Shown: in pieces, positions 48,844 to 60,077 of the stretch
Position numbering within the stretch: the first letter of the stretch is position 1
Layout of the letters: each line of letters starts with the position of its first letter
Assembly: GCA_954871525.1 (NCBI GenBank)
Contig: OX940861.1
Location: forward strand, 41,553,201-41,617,200
Reading direction: 5' to 3'
Source of the DNA: Parietaria judaica
Taxonomy: Eukaryota > Streptophyta > Magnoliopsida > Rosales > Urticaceae
Length of the DNA: 64,000 nt
Program-made: the position numbers and the translations under genes
The notes under the pieces: model-generated
What the model was told of the DNA's origin: nothing
Database searches by the model: none
Seen by the model: the letters and a program-made list of their open reading frames with translations, nothing else

Positions 48844-50847
48844 GTAATATCCCACACTTAATTAGTTGTTATATTTTTAGTTTATAATTTTAGTTTAGGA
48901 TTTTTTTTTGCAAATAATATATCAGTTTTGATATATTGAAAAAAAAAATATTTTTTAAGGGTAAAAAGGGAGCTGCGAAAATTAGGTATTTAGTGTTTTA
49001 TATTAAGTTAATTAGACTTAGAGTTTCATATTTTCACAGAGTCTCTCCCGTAGTTTCATTCTCGCCAAAAATGAGAAATTCCTCTAGAGAGGATAGAGTG
49101 AAAAACTCATTGAGTTCTTCATCTCATCAGCCAGAAAATTCTTTAATCTTCCATAATCAAAGGTATGAGTTTGTTTATCTTATTAAATCCTTTTTATTTT
49201 CGTAATCTCAAGTGGCAAAATTTTCTCGAATTTTTATCTCCCAAACCACGTAGCGGTTTTGACTGAAATTTTAACCAAAACTTCGATTAGCTTCATAGAA
49301 GTCCCAGATTTAATTTCAGAATATTTGGAGCTCTAAATCGCTCGAAATCGTATTTTCAATTTTTAATTTTTTGGAAAAACGATAAAATTCTCCAAATCAG
49401 ATTTTTCATTTTTATTTTTAATTGTTCATAGAGTCCGAATTATGGGTTTTATGTAGATATAGGTTTTATAGAAAACCAAATTTTGAGCATGTTTTGTGTT
49501 TTAAGAAATTTGAAAAACGTTCGGGATCTAGCCCGAAACGAGTAATAAGATTCTAGCCAAATGGAAAAACTGATATATCTCATACTTACAGTTTTCTTTT
49601 GAAAATTCCCAAAACACAAGTTTTTCGTTTTCGAAAAGTAATGCCAGTTTTTTAAGAACATTTTTTTCCAATTCTCTACCGATTTTAATATATCGAGAAA
49701 ATACCGAAAAAGTCCTTTTTTATATACATTCAAGCACAAATCTCTTTTTAGTCGTTAAGCCAAGTTTTAGAACCTGGTCACTAATAAAAATTCCTGAAAC
49801 TTGTGCTTAACGACTAAAACGAGATTTGTGCTTGAATTTATATAAAAAAGGACTTTTTAGGTATTTTCTTGATATATTAAAATCGGTAGAGAATTGAAAA
49901 ACGTGTTCTTAACAAACTGCCATTATTTTTCGAAAACAAAGAACTTTTGTGTTTTGGGAATTTTCAAAAGAAAACTGTAACTATGAGATATATCGGTTTT
50001 TCCATTCGGCCAGAATCTTATAACTCGTTTTCGGGATAGATCCCGAACGTTTTTAAAATTTCTTAAAACACAAAACATGCTCGAAATTGGGTTATATTTA
50101 AAACCTATCTCTATATAAACCCCCTAATTCGGACTCTATGAACATTTAAAAATAAAAACGAAAATCTACGTTTTTAAAATTTCTTAAAACACAAAACATG
50201 CTCGAAATTGGGTTATATTTAAAACCTATCTCTATATAAACCCCCTAATTCGGACTCTATGAACATTTAAAAATAAAAACGAAAATCTGATTTGCAGAAT
50301 TTTATCGTTTTTCTAGAAAATTTAAAGATTGAAAATACGATTTCGAGCGATTTAGAGCTCCTGAATTTATGAAATTAAATCTGGAACTTTTATGAACGTA
50401 ATCGAAGTTTTGATCAAAATTTCAGTAAAAAACGCTTCGTGGTTTGGGAGATAAAAATTCGAGAAAAATCTGTCACTTGAGATTACGAAAATAAAAATTA
50501 TTTAATAAGATAAACAAACTCATACCTTTGATTATATGGAAGAATAAAGAATTTTCTGGCTGATGAGATGAAGAACTCAATAAGTTTTTCACTCTATCCT
50601 CTCTAGAGGAATTTATTGTTTTTGGAGAGAATGAGGCTACGGGAGAGATTTTTGAAAATATGAAATTCTAAGTCTAATTAACTTAATATAAAATCATAAA
50701 TACCTAATTTTCGTAGCTCCCTTTTTACCCTTAAAAAAATAGTATTTTTTCTCCTTCAATATATCAAAACTAATATATTATTTGCAAGAAAAATTTGAAA
50801 ATAAAAATATAAACAAAAAAATAACATATTTAATTGTGGGATATCAC
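48844..50847. mobile_element. 2-kb foldback element (long hairpin)
   Basis: The left arm (about 48844-49767) and right arm (about 49797-50847) are inverted copies over their whole length, separated by only about 30 bp. The ends read GTAATATCCCACACTTAATT and the mirrored AATTGTGGGATATCAC. Landmarks pair throughout, for example TCCTCTAGAGAGGATAGAGTG at about 49080 with its complement near 50600. The open frames at 48936-49205 and 49449-49739 are by-products. No transposase is present. A transcript through it would form a hairpin of roughly 0.9 kb. Confidence 0.9.
50048..50288. repeat. 122-bp tandem duplication within the right foldback arm
   Basis: The block starting CGTTTTTAAAATTTCTTAAA is present twice in tandem (50048-50169 and 50170-50288) with essentially no differences. 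The left arm has only one copy. This explains most of the length difference between the arms. Confidence 0.9.
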
Positions 50848-52689
50848 ATCACATGCATAGTTACCCAATAAATAAAATTTAAAAGTAACAAATGGTCCAC
50901 ATAAGATGGACATTATAATAGCCTCGTTACCTTCCAACACCAATGATTAACATTAAAGATTTAATTCAGATATTATTACAAAAATAAATTTCGAGACCCT
51001 AAAAAAGCGAAAGACAAAAAAGGTTCGGATGAGATGAGAGCGACTTTTCCCCAACCAAAATATTTTTAAACAAATAAAAGAAAAAGAAAAAAACAATACA
51101 ACACAATACAAAACCACCTAATTTTTTTTTATTACTTGACAAAACCTTAACACAATAACACCAACCTTATTAAAGACTTGACCAACATTTAAGATATTTC
51201 CCAAAATCATATTATATATTGTATGTACTATGTAATATATTAATATAACATTCCATATTTTTCATCAGATTTGGTCTAAATAAATAGGAGAATAAAACGT
51301 ATGTCATGAGAGACATTAATCATGGAATGCGAGAAAGTCTACCTATAATATAAGTTAATAATAAATTTTATTTATTATATTCTTAATATACTATATCAGT
51401 GAATCGAAGTCTGATGAGTCTGGTCAGCACGATCAATTATCGTTTTAAAATTGAATAAAAAAATATATTGATACATCGGTAAACCATAAGTATACTCGTA
51501 AAACTATATCATTTATCCGAATTTTTTTTTTTTCACGATGATTTTTTTACAGTAATTTTTTAAAATAAATGTAAGAATCGAAAAGAAAAATAGAATTAAG
51601 TGATGAGTGATGACGGTGATATGCTTTAGGAAGAAAAGAAAAGAAAAAAAACATGGTTGTTGAGTGTTGACCAAAAAAACTTGGCTTGAAAATATGTTTA
51701 TGATTAAAGTTTGACCACGTGGCTAATTGATACTTCGCCGACGCTAAATGCTGTATCATTAAAATACTTGGGGAGTTGGGGTGTGAGTTTTTTACATTAT
51801 CTTAAATATTGGAGGGTGTATTAATTTTTTTTTTTTTTAAGTTTGGTGTAAACGGTCTTCTTATAAAATCAAATATATATATATATATATACATCGAATA
51901 TAAACAGTGTGCAAGCCTAATTTGCTAAAAATAAAATAAGTGACGTGAACATGCAACACTCTATAAAAATATGTGATTACAGTTACACTATACTTTTTAC
52001 AATACAGTTCTTCTAAATTACAGTACAAATTTTAGACCTGTGTCCTGTATTTTTGTTTTTTAACGCCTGATTATTTCACTTATATTGTAAATTTAATCCA
52101 ATGATCTCAAAGGCTTGGCCCTTTGTGTTAATGAGAATGTTGCGTATTTAACGTCAAGGTTCACCACTCTTGCTTGATGGCTAAGGCTAAGTTCTCAAAG
52201 TGGTATCGATCGTGGCATATATATCTGATCGTACCAATATATATGCCACGATTGAGAGATATGCTTTATGAGCGGTATTTTGGCTAGGCTAGTCTCACCT
52301 TTCCGTATATGTGTGAGTTTTGTACATGTTCATAGACGTGCATGGCTTGAATATATGTACGTTAGATGTTTTAGTTGCTGTTTACGGATTCTAGGTATTT
52401 TATATTATTGGTCTTCATCTTCACCTAGATGTGGACAATATAGGAATTAGATCCTTTATAGTTTATACTATAATCTTGACAATGCAGTTGATGTTATCGT
52501 GCTTGTCTCGTGTTCAAACGACTAGTTATATTTGCATATTTCTCTAGTTCGTTATGACTTTTTTGTCATGGGAACGTGTCCGTTGAACTACACATCATTT
52601 TTCACATATTCATGAAGTCATGGATGTGTCGTTTCAATGTGATTGAGATATGATGTTAATTATATGAAGCGTTACATCTTCTTCAATAA
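50848..52689. other. AT-rich spacer
   Basis: No gene is supported. It contains purine-rich stretches, a TA run at about 51871-51890 and a short perfect hairpin (52210-52251). Confidence 0.45.
52210..52251. repeat. Short hairpin
   Basis: TCGTGGCATATATAT and ATATATATGCCACGA form a stem of about 14-16 bp around a loop of about 14 bases. It is isolated and has no adjacent gene or T run that would mark it as a terminator. Confidence 0.6.
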
Positions 52690-53260
52690 GAAAAAAGGTA
52701 AATACAGGCAAAATACATTGAAATACACAAAATTCCATGACATATTCTTAATTCTATTTTGTCCTAAAAGTATCAAAAATAATTTTTCTAATGTCAATGT
52801 AAGTTCCAAGTGGCTTCCATTATGACTTATCCGTCAAATATCACCTTTCACCATTTCTTAGGATCACTGACAAGTGTTACTAACATCAATATGGGTGATC
52901 TACTAAAATCGATGTTGACGGTTGATCCCAAAGTCGGATTACAGTGGTCCTACGCAAGATCTAAGGTTTGTTTAACCGAAGTCAAAGATACTAACCCCGA
53001 GTGTGGGGTTACAAACTCCGACTTTAGGGTTAGCATCTTCGAATTCGAGGAAAGTGGAATACGTGGGCTTATAAAAAGGTGACAAGTGACATTTGACTGC
53101 TGAATCATTAACGGAAGCCACTTGGAACCTACGGTGACACGAAAAAAGTTATTTTTGATACTTTTATAACGACAAAATAGAATTAAAAATATACCATAAA
53201 ATTTTGTATATTTCAAAATACTTTTGTCTATATCTAACCATAAGAAAATAAACACTATTT
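52690..53260. mobile_element. Foldback MITE with ~170-bp arms
   Basis: Left arm (about 52690-52855) and right arm (about 53080-53260) are imperfect inverted copies. Clear landmarks are TTCCAAGTGGCTTCC (52804-52818) and its complement GGAAGCCACTTGGAA (53114-53128), and AAAGTATCAAAAATAA on one side with TTATTTTTGATACTTTTA on the other. It is non-coding. The small open frames on both strands across it are artefacts. Confidence 0.75.
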
Positions 53261-54702
53261 AGTTTAGCCTACGATTTTTTTTTTTTTTTTTTGTCTCTTT
53301 CAAGAATTAAAAGTGTCGTTTTTATTTATTTATTTTTATCCAAAAGAAGAGGATTTATAACAAAATTTAAATACCAAGGCCGCCTCTTTAATTCATTTCA
53401 ACGCACCAAATTTTGAAATTTCAGCATAAATTAGACGACTTTTTGACCAAATCCAGAATGGAATCATTTATATGTTTGGAAAAGTTACGTACAGTTTTAC
53501 ATGATATAACACGTGTTTGGTCCTTTTTTGTGTTTTGTACATTATTTCGATGAATCATGCAAGTAAAATGTGATAAATAAAATAAACTGTTATTAACTAA
53601 AGATATCAAGTAAGTCTAAGCTCTAATTTACTCAATTTTAACTTGTGCTACTAGACTTCTCCGAGTTAATTTCATTAGATCAAAACAATATCTATTTAAT
53701 AGATATCAGAACTCAAAATTGTGTACTCAGTTTCGAATCCGATCCGATTTTAGCGAAAGATTTCGAATTTTTTTTCTAGTTTCCAATTCTTAAGAGAACT
53801 AGAAAATTTTGAAATTAAATTGCGACATCGTTTGGCGTTCATATTGTTCTGATAAATTTGGTATCCTACATGTAAATATTTGTGATAGAGAAAGAATTTA
53901 ATAAAAAAAAAATACTCTAGTAAGGGTTAAGCAGCCCCTAGTACCCTACTAATTAGGTTTCCAACCAGTCACCGATAAATTATAGTTAATTCATCGTTAA
54001 TCCTTTAAAAATTATAGTTAATCTATTATATAAAAACGAATAATTAGCTCATATTTGGTAATATTCCTTTTGGTGAATATTAGTAGCAATACCAAATAAG
54101 TTTTTCACTTTCTCATATGCCACCTTTAATTATTACGTGCAATGAACATTCTTTAGTAATTATAATAATATAATAAGTTACTATCACCACAATATAAATC
54201 AATAATTGAGCAACAAAACAACAACTAGTTTAGGTTAGGTCAATGGATAAAAATTGTGTCCGTATGATATTTCAGCGTTCGACATTAGGAGGAGGAAATA
54301 CAATACACGCATGCAACTTCCACACCCATTTTTGGAATACAATAATAATTTTCAACTTTATTATTAAAATTATATATATGGCAAGTTCACCTTATAGATT
54401 TCTACTGCTTGAGTAAGAGGCTTCGAACAAGTAGTACTGCAATCGTGCTATAATAGGAAGAAAAAAAAAAGTATCAAATATTTAGTTAATTAATTAAAGT
54501 GGCATGTCTATAAGTAAATTTCTGGCTCGCCCTTGATCGTAGTTGGCATTAGCTCCGTTAAAGTGATTCGAGATTTCCACCACCCTCGTCGTTAGTTTGA
54601 CCCCCTTATTGTTTTTTAACCTTGTTATTCTCAGGACGAGGTTTATGTTCCATAATTTTTTACAACAACAAAAATTCGCCTCCATGTGAATTATGGGTGA
54701 AT
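53261..54702. other. AT-rich spacer
   Basis: No supported gene. A minus-strand open frame at 54494-54685 was considered, but it has no matched family or splice partner. Confidence 0.4.
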
Positions 54703-54915
54703 ATTTTTTTTTTTTTTTATAGGAGTGGTATTATTAATCAAGATTACATGTACTCGAATTACAAGATATATACGTATAATATAATAGCAATTGGTTCTAT
54801 TGGTTGGAATTACATGCATATGTGCGACATGATGTGTTTTGATGGGATCGAACACTCGACCTTTCGTACCAAACACGATTAGTCGCGGACTCTATGAGTC
54901 CGCCACTGCTCAAAT
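54703..54915 (-). mobile_element. tRNA-derived SINE-like element
   Basis: Read on the minus strand, a box A-like GAGCAGTGGCGG (plus 54900-54911) is followed about 45 bp later by a box B-like GTTCGATCCC (plus 54844-54853), the internal RNA polymerase III promoter arrangement. About 120 bp further on, the unit ends in a run of about 14 A residues (plus-strand T run ending near 54718). Total length about 210 bp is typical of plant SINEs. No clear target duplication was found, so the boundaries are approximate. Confidence 0.5.
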
Positions 54916-55255
54916 TTAAACGTACTAATTATTAGAATGGGAGAAGGTAAGCTTAACTAAATTGAATTATTCTACGTATATATAGTTATTTAATAAATAA
55001 ATATAATATATATATAGAGAGAGAGAGTAAGTGTGACATGGGCATGAATGGTCACGTGTCGGTGAGTCTAAGTATAATAAGCTAGCTAGCGCACACACCA
55101 TTTCTCTTTCCTCATTTCTTCTTTCCATCTCCGTTTTCCTTTGGCCAATTCTCAAGATCATCGTCGAAGAGGACGATCTGGCTGAGTCGGGCGTCGGAGT
55201 GCGAGGGAGGCGGCGACGGAGAAGCAGAAAGAAAGTAGTGATCAAGAGATCAGCC
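54916..55255 (+). promoter_or_regulatory. Promoter and leader of the small conserved gene, with G-box
   Basis: A CACGTG G-box lies at 55053-55058 within CACGTGTC, which also fits the ABRE core ACGTGTC. TATATATA stretches occur at about 54975 and 55005. The leader before the ATG is G+C-rich. Such boxes suggest bZIP or bHLH control, for example by abscisic acid or light; this is inferred. Confidence 0.45.
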
Positions 55256-58200
55256 ATGGAGGTCTGGAAGAAGATCGTCTTCCCTGTTCGCCGTGTTTGG
55301 CTCGCTCTCTCTCTGCGCCTTAAGCAGCCTCCCCAATCTGGTACGTATATATATATAATATATGTCGACATCATCTTCCTTAATTCACCTTAAACTACTT
55401 CTGAATATCTCTTTCTTGCCATTAGTTATGATCAGTGTGGTGTGGTGGAGTAATTATAGTTTGTTTTAATTATACTATAAAGTCCAAAATAGGTTCAGCT
55501 TCTTATCAATTTAAATACCACTGCTTTTGACAGAAAATTCAACCCTATTTAAAACACTGCTTTTTATATAAATTAAAATGATTTTTTTTATTATTATAAA
55601 TTTTTATAATAATAGTTTTTTTTTATAAAAAGCTGGTTATATGATTATGCAGATGGACTCAGTCTTACTTACAGTGCTTTTTAAAATATAATAAAGGCAA
55701 AAACACTTAAATAGTTGAATTAATTAAATAAAGGCATATATAAACTTAAATAGTTAATAATGTAGGTAGAGTGTTTTAATTTAAAGGGTACGAAGAGATT
55801 ATATGATGCAAGTATATATTCGTCATCGAGCTCTGTCACCAAACTAATTTTACTGCCACCATTACACGTGCCTCTTTTCAATTTAGGGTAAATTGCGGCT
55901 AATGTACCCAATGTTTGATTTTCTGCGGATTATGTACACAATGTTTATTTTCGGCGGCTAATGTACCCAATGTTTGATCCGTTAGATATTTTCGTGTTTT
56001 CCGTCAGTTGACCGTTAGAGATGATTCCTCCTCTATAGGTACACTTTTCGTATTTTTGACATAACTCACTCATTTTTTGTCCAAATTTTATGCACGACAT
56101 ATGGTTGGAAAGATAAGAGATAGATCTACAACTTTGGAATTTTAAGTTTTGTAAAAATAGTTTTTGAAAAATATGAAATTTTAATTACAACGTAAAACTG
56201 GACATTATTTTAATGCAAAAAATTTGTTTAGAGCAAATTTTAATATACTTAATGACTTTTTATGATGAAACGTAAAACTAAAAAGTTGTATATAAATGTT
56301 TTATCTTTCCAACGGGTGTTTATTTATAAATTTTGGACAAAAAATGAGTGAGTTATGCCAAAAATAGGAAAGATTATTTCACATCACATCTTTCATATTT
56401 TTGGCATAACTCACACATTTTTTGTCACAAATTTATAAATAAACACCCGTTAGAAAGATAAAAAACTTATCTATAACTTTTTAGTTTTACGTTTCATCAT
56501 AAAAAGTCATTAAGTATATTAAAATTTTCTCGAAGTAAATATTTTGAATTAAACTAATGTCCAATTTTACATTGTATTTGAAATTTCGTATTTTTCTAAA
56601 ACTTATTTTACAAAACTTAAAACACCAAAGTTGTAGATCTACCTCTTAACTTTCCAACCATAGGTCGTGCATAAAATTTGGACAAAAAATGAGTGAGTTA
56701 TGTCAAAAATACGAAAAGTGTACCTATATAAGAGGAATCATATCTCTAACGGTCAACTGACGGAAAATACGAAAATATCTAACGGATCAAACATTGGGTA
56801 CATAATCCGCAGAAGATCAAACATTGGGTACATTAGCCGCAGTTTACCCTTTAATTTAATATCTTCATTTAAATTTTAAAATGGGTAGTGATCTTTTTCT
56901 TTGATAACTAAATAATTTTTTTTATTTTTATTTTTCAGTTTGTTTTATAATTAATGCCACTAGTGTGATGACAAATAATATATTTATTAAAGTAAGTTAA
57001 TCATACTGTTCTTCGTTTATGTTTTTTCTTTTCTTTTTTCATGTGAGGGTTGGGCATCTTATTATTTGCCCGAATATTCGTTGAAAAAGACTTTACTCAC
57101 TTTAGAAGAAGAAGAAGAAAAAAGGCTAAAATTCAACTAATCCACTTATAAAATAAATTACTATTCTCATATTCGTAGGAATATCAATAAACCCCTCCCT
57201 TACTTATTTTTAGAAGCACAAAAAGCAAAGCTGTATAGTAAATTTTTTACCCTCTATTTTTTAAACTACCTTTTTAAGTGTATTTGACTATATTATTTTC
57301 TGTATAAAAGAAATAACTGTTAAAATTATTCATTGATAATACTTGATTTTAAAAAAAAAAAAAACTGTATGGTACATTTTATTAAAAAAAAAAAGATTTT
57401 TTTGAAAATTAAAAATGGTAAATATATAGGGAAACTTCATAAAATGACCTTCAAAACACCACAATTTTTTTATTACACCTCAAGTTTTCATAATTCTAAA
57501 ATCAACCTTTTTAAATTTTATGTACCAAAATACCCTTAGTTGTGTCCATTTTTTCGGACGCGACTTGTCCATTTATCAGGAGGCAATATTTCCATTTTTC
57601 AGGACACAATATGTATATTTTGAAAGGGTATTTTGGTACATAAAATTTAAAAAGGTTGATTTTAGAATTATGAAAACTTGAGGTGTAATAAAAAAAATTA
57701 TGGTGTTTTGAAGGTCATTTTATGAAGTTTCCCAATATATATTAAAAAAAAACAAATTTAAGTACGCTTGAAGACTATTTTGAAGAAGTAGAAAAAATAG
57801 AATTTCGCAATAAAAAATAGAAACTGTACAATTTCCTTAAAAATAATATAATATTCCATGTAGGCCTGTATCGTATGATAAAATGCATTATATAAGTTTA
57901 ATTATTTAATTCATATATCCACCAACTAGGCTAAAATCCACTTCAACAACCACAAATTAGTGTTTCTGGATATTAAAACAAATTCGTATTTAAACTTCAT
58001 AAATAGGTTAACAAATTGACCAGTTCTTTTTAATGCGCCGAAAGATGCTACAAGGATCAACATCGTTTTTAGTGCAACTTCTTTTATAGCGACCCACTTC
58101 TATAAAGAACCTATTATTCCAAAACCCCCTATATACCTATATACTATATTATATCAACAATACGGGCAAAAATCGGCATAACGTAGAGATTTTTTTATTT

Positions 58201-59258
58201 TATTTTTTAAATCATTTTTTAGTCTTCAAATTCAATCTTAAAAAAAAAAAACAAAACAAAAAAAAAACACATCAACTCTCATATAATTCTTCAAAATTCT
58301 ATTTTTGTAAAAGAAAAAAGAAAAATTTTCTTAAATTTTATGTTAGTGTTTTTATTTTTAGAATATTTAAATATTTTTACAAAAACTTTATGGGTATATC
58401 TATTAGTTTTGCGGTGTACGCATAAATTAGATCAGTGCGATCGATGTTAGTTTTTAAAAACTTACGAAAACTCTTCGGTATACCCGTACGCCCTCAATGT
58501 ACCTGTGAATTAGACTTGCGGTCGGTTCGCGGTACGTGTTCTTTGCATTGATTCCAAATATAAATTAACTCAATTATTATTTTATTATATATATATATAT
58601 ATATACTTGTTATGTTAGTGGTGCCCTTGCTTGGCTCCGTGCTTTCAACCACCAAAAAGAAATCAAGTGGAATAATAGGTCAAACATAGTTACTCTTAAA
58701 AATCTCTACCAAGTATTGTGTTTCATTCACCAATATAGCCAGTGATTATGTATAAACGTAAAAGAAGTAACTAAGCATTACTTAGAAAATATTTGCTTTG
58801 CCGTGTTAGCCAAGTTAACATCTTAGCCTCTACAATTATGTTATTTATAATTGGATAATAAATCCAAAAGTATTTTACTTTTAAATATTTTTATATATAA
58901 ATGAGTATTAGTGATAATTAAAATTAAAAGTTGACATCGGTGCTATTTATGCCGCTATCAATTTCAAAAATCAATTATCTATTGATTCACCCAGTATTCG
59001 TCGGTTAACCTGTAAAATAATGTTTTTTCTTTTTTCCTTGGAAATTGTATAGGTAAAGGGCTATTGAAGCTTAGCAACGATGTACAGAGTTGTGGATATG
59101 AAGATGTTCAAGTGATGTGGGAAATGCTTCGAAGATCAGAATCAGAGCTAATTGCTCACAATCATACCAATAATCATCACAAAAGGAAAACGAGACCCTT
59201 TTGGAGAGTCTTTGTGTGGTCTAGTAATAACCCTTCTTTCTCTGCAAATCGTGCTTGA
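55256..59258 (+). CDS. Small conserved plant protein of unknown function, two exons
   Basis: Exon 1 (55256-55340) and exon 2 (59053-59258) join in phase 1 across a 3.7-kb intron (GTACGT..ATAG), giving 96 residues. The N-terminus is basic with a hydrophobic helix-forming stretch (MEVWKKIVFPVRRVWLAL). The centre has GLLKLSNDVQSCGYEDVQVM, then EMLRRSE, a His/Lys-rich segment, and RPFWRVFVWSSN near the end. I recognise this layout as a small plant family without assigned function. There is no catalytic motif. Exon 2 resumes the frame cleanly at an ATAG acceptor, and its Trp/Arg-rich composition argues for real coding sequence. The intron is large for such a small gene because it holds two TIR elements. 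Confidence 0.75.
55885..56850. mobile_element. 966-bp foldback element in the small-gene intron
   Basis: AGGGTAAATTGCGGCTAATG at 55885-55904 is mirrored by the sequence ending TAGCCGCAGTTTACCCT at 56850. The arms include CCCAATGTTTGAT words, CGTTAGATATTTTCG, and GACATAACTCACTCATTTTT paired with its complement near 56690. An inner palindrome lies around 56330-56460. It is non-coding. The terminal motif set also occurs at 19229-19360. Confidence 0.88.
57429..57733. mobile_element. 305-bp MITE with perfect 8-bp flanking duplication
   Basis: Near-perfect inverted arms of about 115 bp start GGGAAACTTCATAAAATGAC and mirror to the right end at 57733. AATATATA flanks both sides (57421-57428 and 57734-57741). 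This is a credible 8-bp target duplication, although the AT-rich flank weakens it. The arms differ at only a few bases, suggesting a fairly recent insertion. Confidence 0.85.
57742..59052. other. Remainder of the small-gene intron
   Basis: AT-rich intronic sequence with A runs (about 58230-58267) and a TA run near 58587-58604. No further feature is supported. Confidence 0.5.
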
Positions 59259-60077
59259 TAATAATCGTCACACTCTTGCTTGAGTACTCAAACACTTCTG
59301 AAAAAGAAAAGAAAAAAAAATCAAATAACGTCTGTCAAATGTGACCCAAGTGACATTCTTAGGTCATTGTATAGTTTTTTGTTTACGTTTCAATTAGCCT
59401 CGGCTGAACCGAAACCACGTCCTCCCTATGGGGTAGGTGACGAAAAAAAAAACGATATGATATGACATCTTTTTCTTAATTACATTCGTACTTTATCCTT
59501 TATATACAGGGTTCAGAAATATTTTTTGTCCGTATATTTTGACAAACTAATTACATAGAATAAATAGTTCTAATTCAGTTAGTGACTCGGATTCCTAGTA
59601 TTTGATAAATGAAAACCGGATCCGGTTTTTTTGTAACCATGTCCTTTACTTCTTTTCTCTCAAATAACTGTTAATCATGAACAAAATTTAATTAACATAA
59701 ACAAATTAAAATCTTTTGGAAGATTATCTTTCAGAAAAGAACTAGAACAGAAGAAAATATATATCATAATAAAAATAAATTCGTCTACCATAACTCAGTC
59801 GTTGATTATATTTGGAAACCTAATACTGGTCATCTTAGCTCTAAGAGAAGCACAAAAACAATATAATCAGAAACTCTTTAACACCCCAAAAATAAAAAAT
59901 AAAAAAATAAAAAATAGAGTATCAGTGAGAATCACTGTTAGATGGTCATGTTTCTATATGTATAGCCATAATTCCACTCCAAGGACGTAATAAAAAAACC
60001 TCCATGTAGAAGAACATAACTGGTTAGTACCTAACTCAGTTTAAAGAATTGTTTTGTTACACGGAATAATCAAACCG
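59259..60077. other. Convergent intergenic region
   Basis: This lies between the 3' ends of the plus-strand small gene and the minus-strand kinase gene. It should contain both 3' UTRs. No other gene is seen. Confidence 0.5.

Noticed and set aside
48936..49739. Protein-coding genes in the 2-kb foldback
   Set aside because: The open frames lie within mirrored non-coding arms, are AT-driven, and lack any conserved motif.
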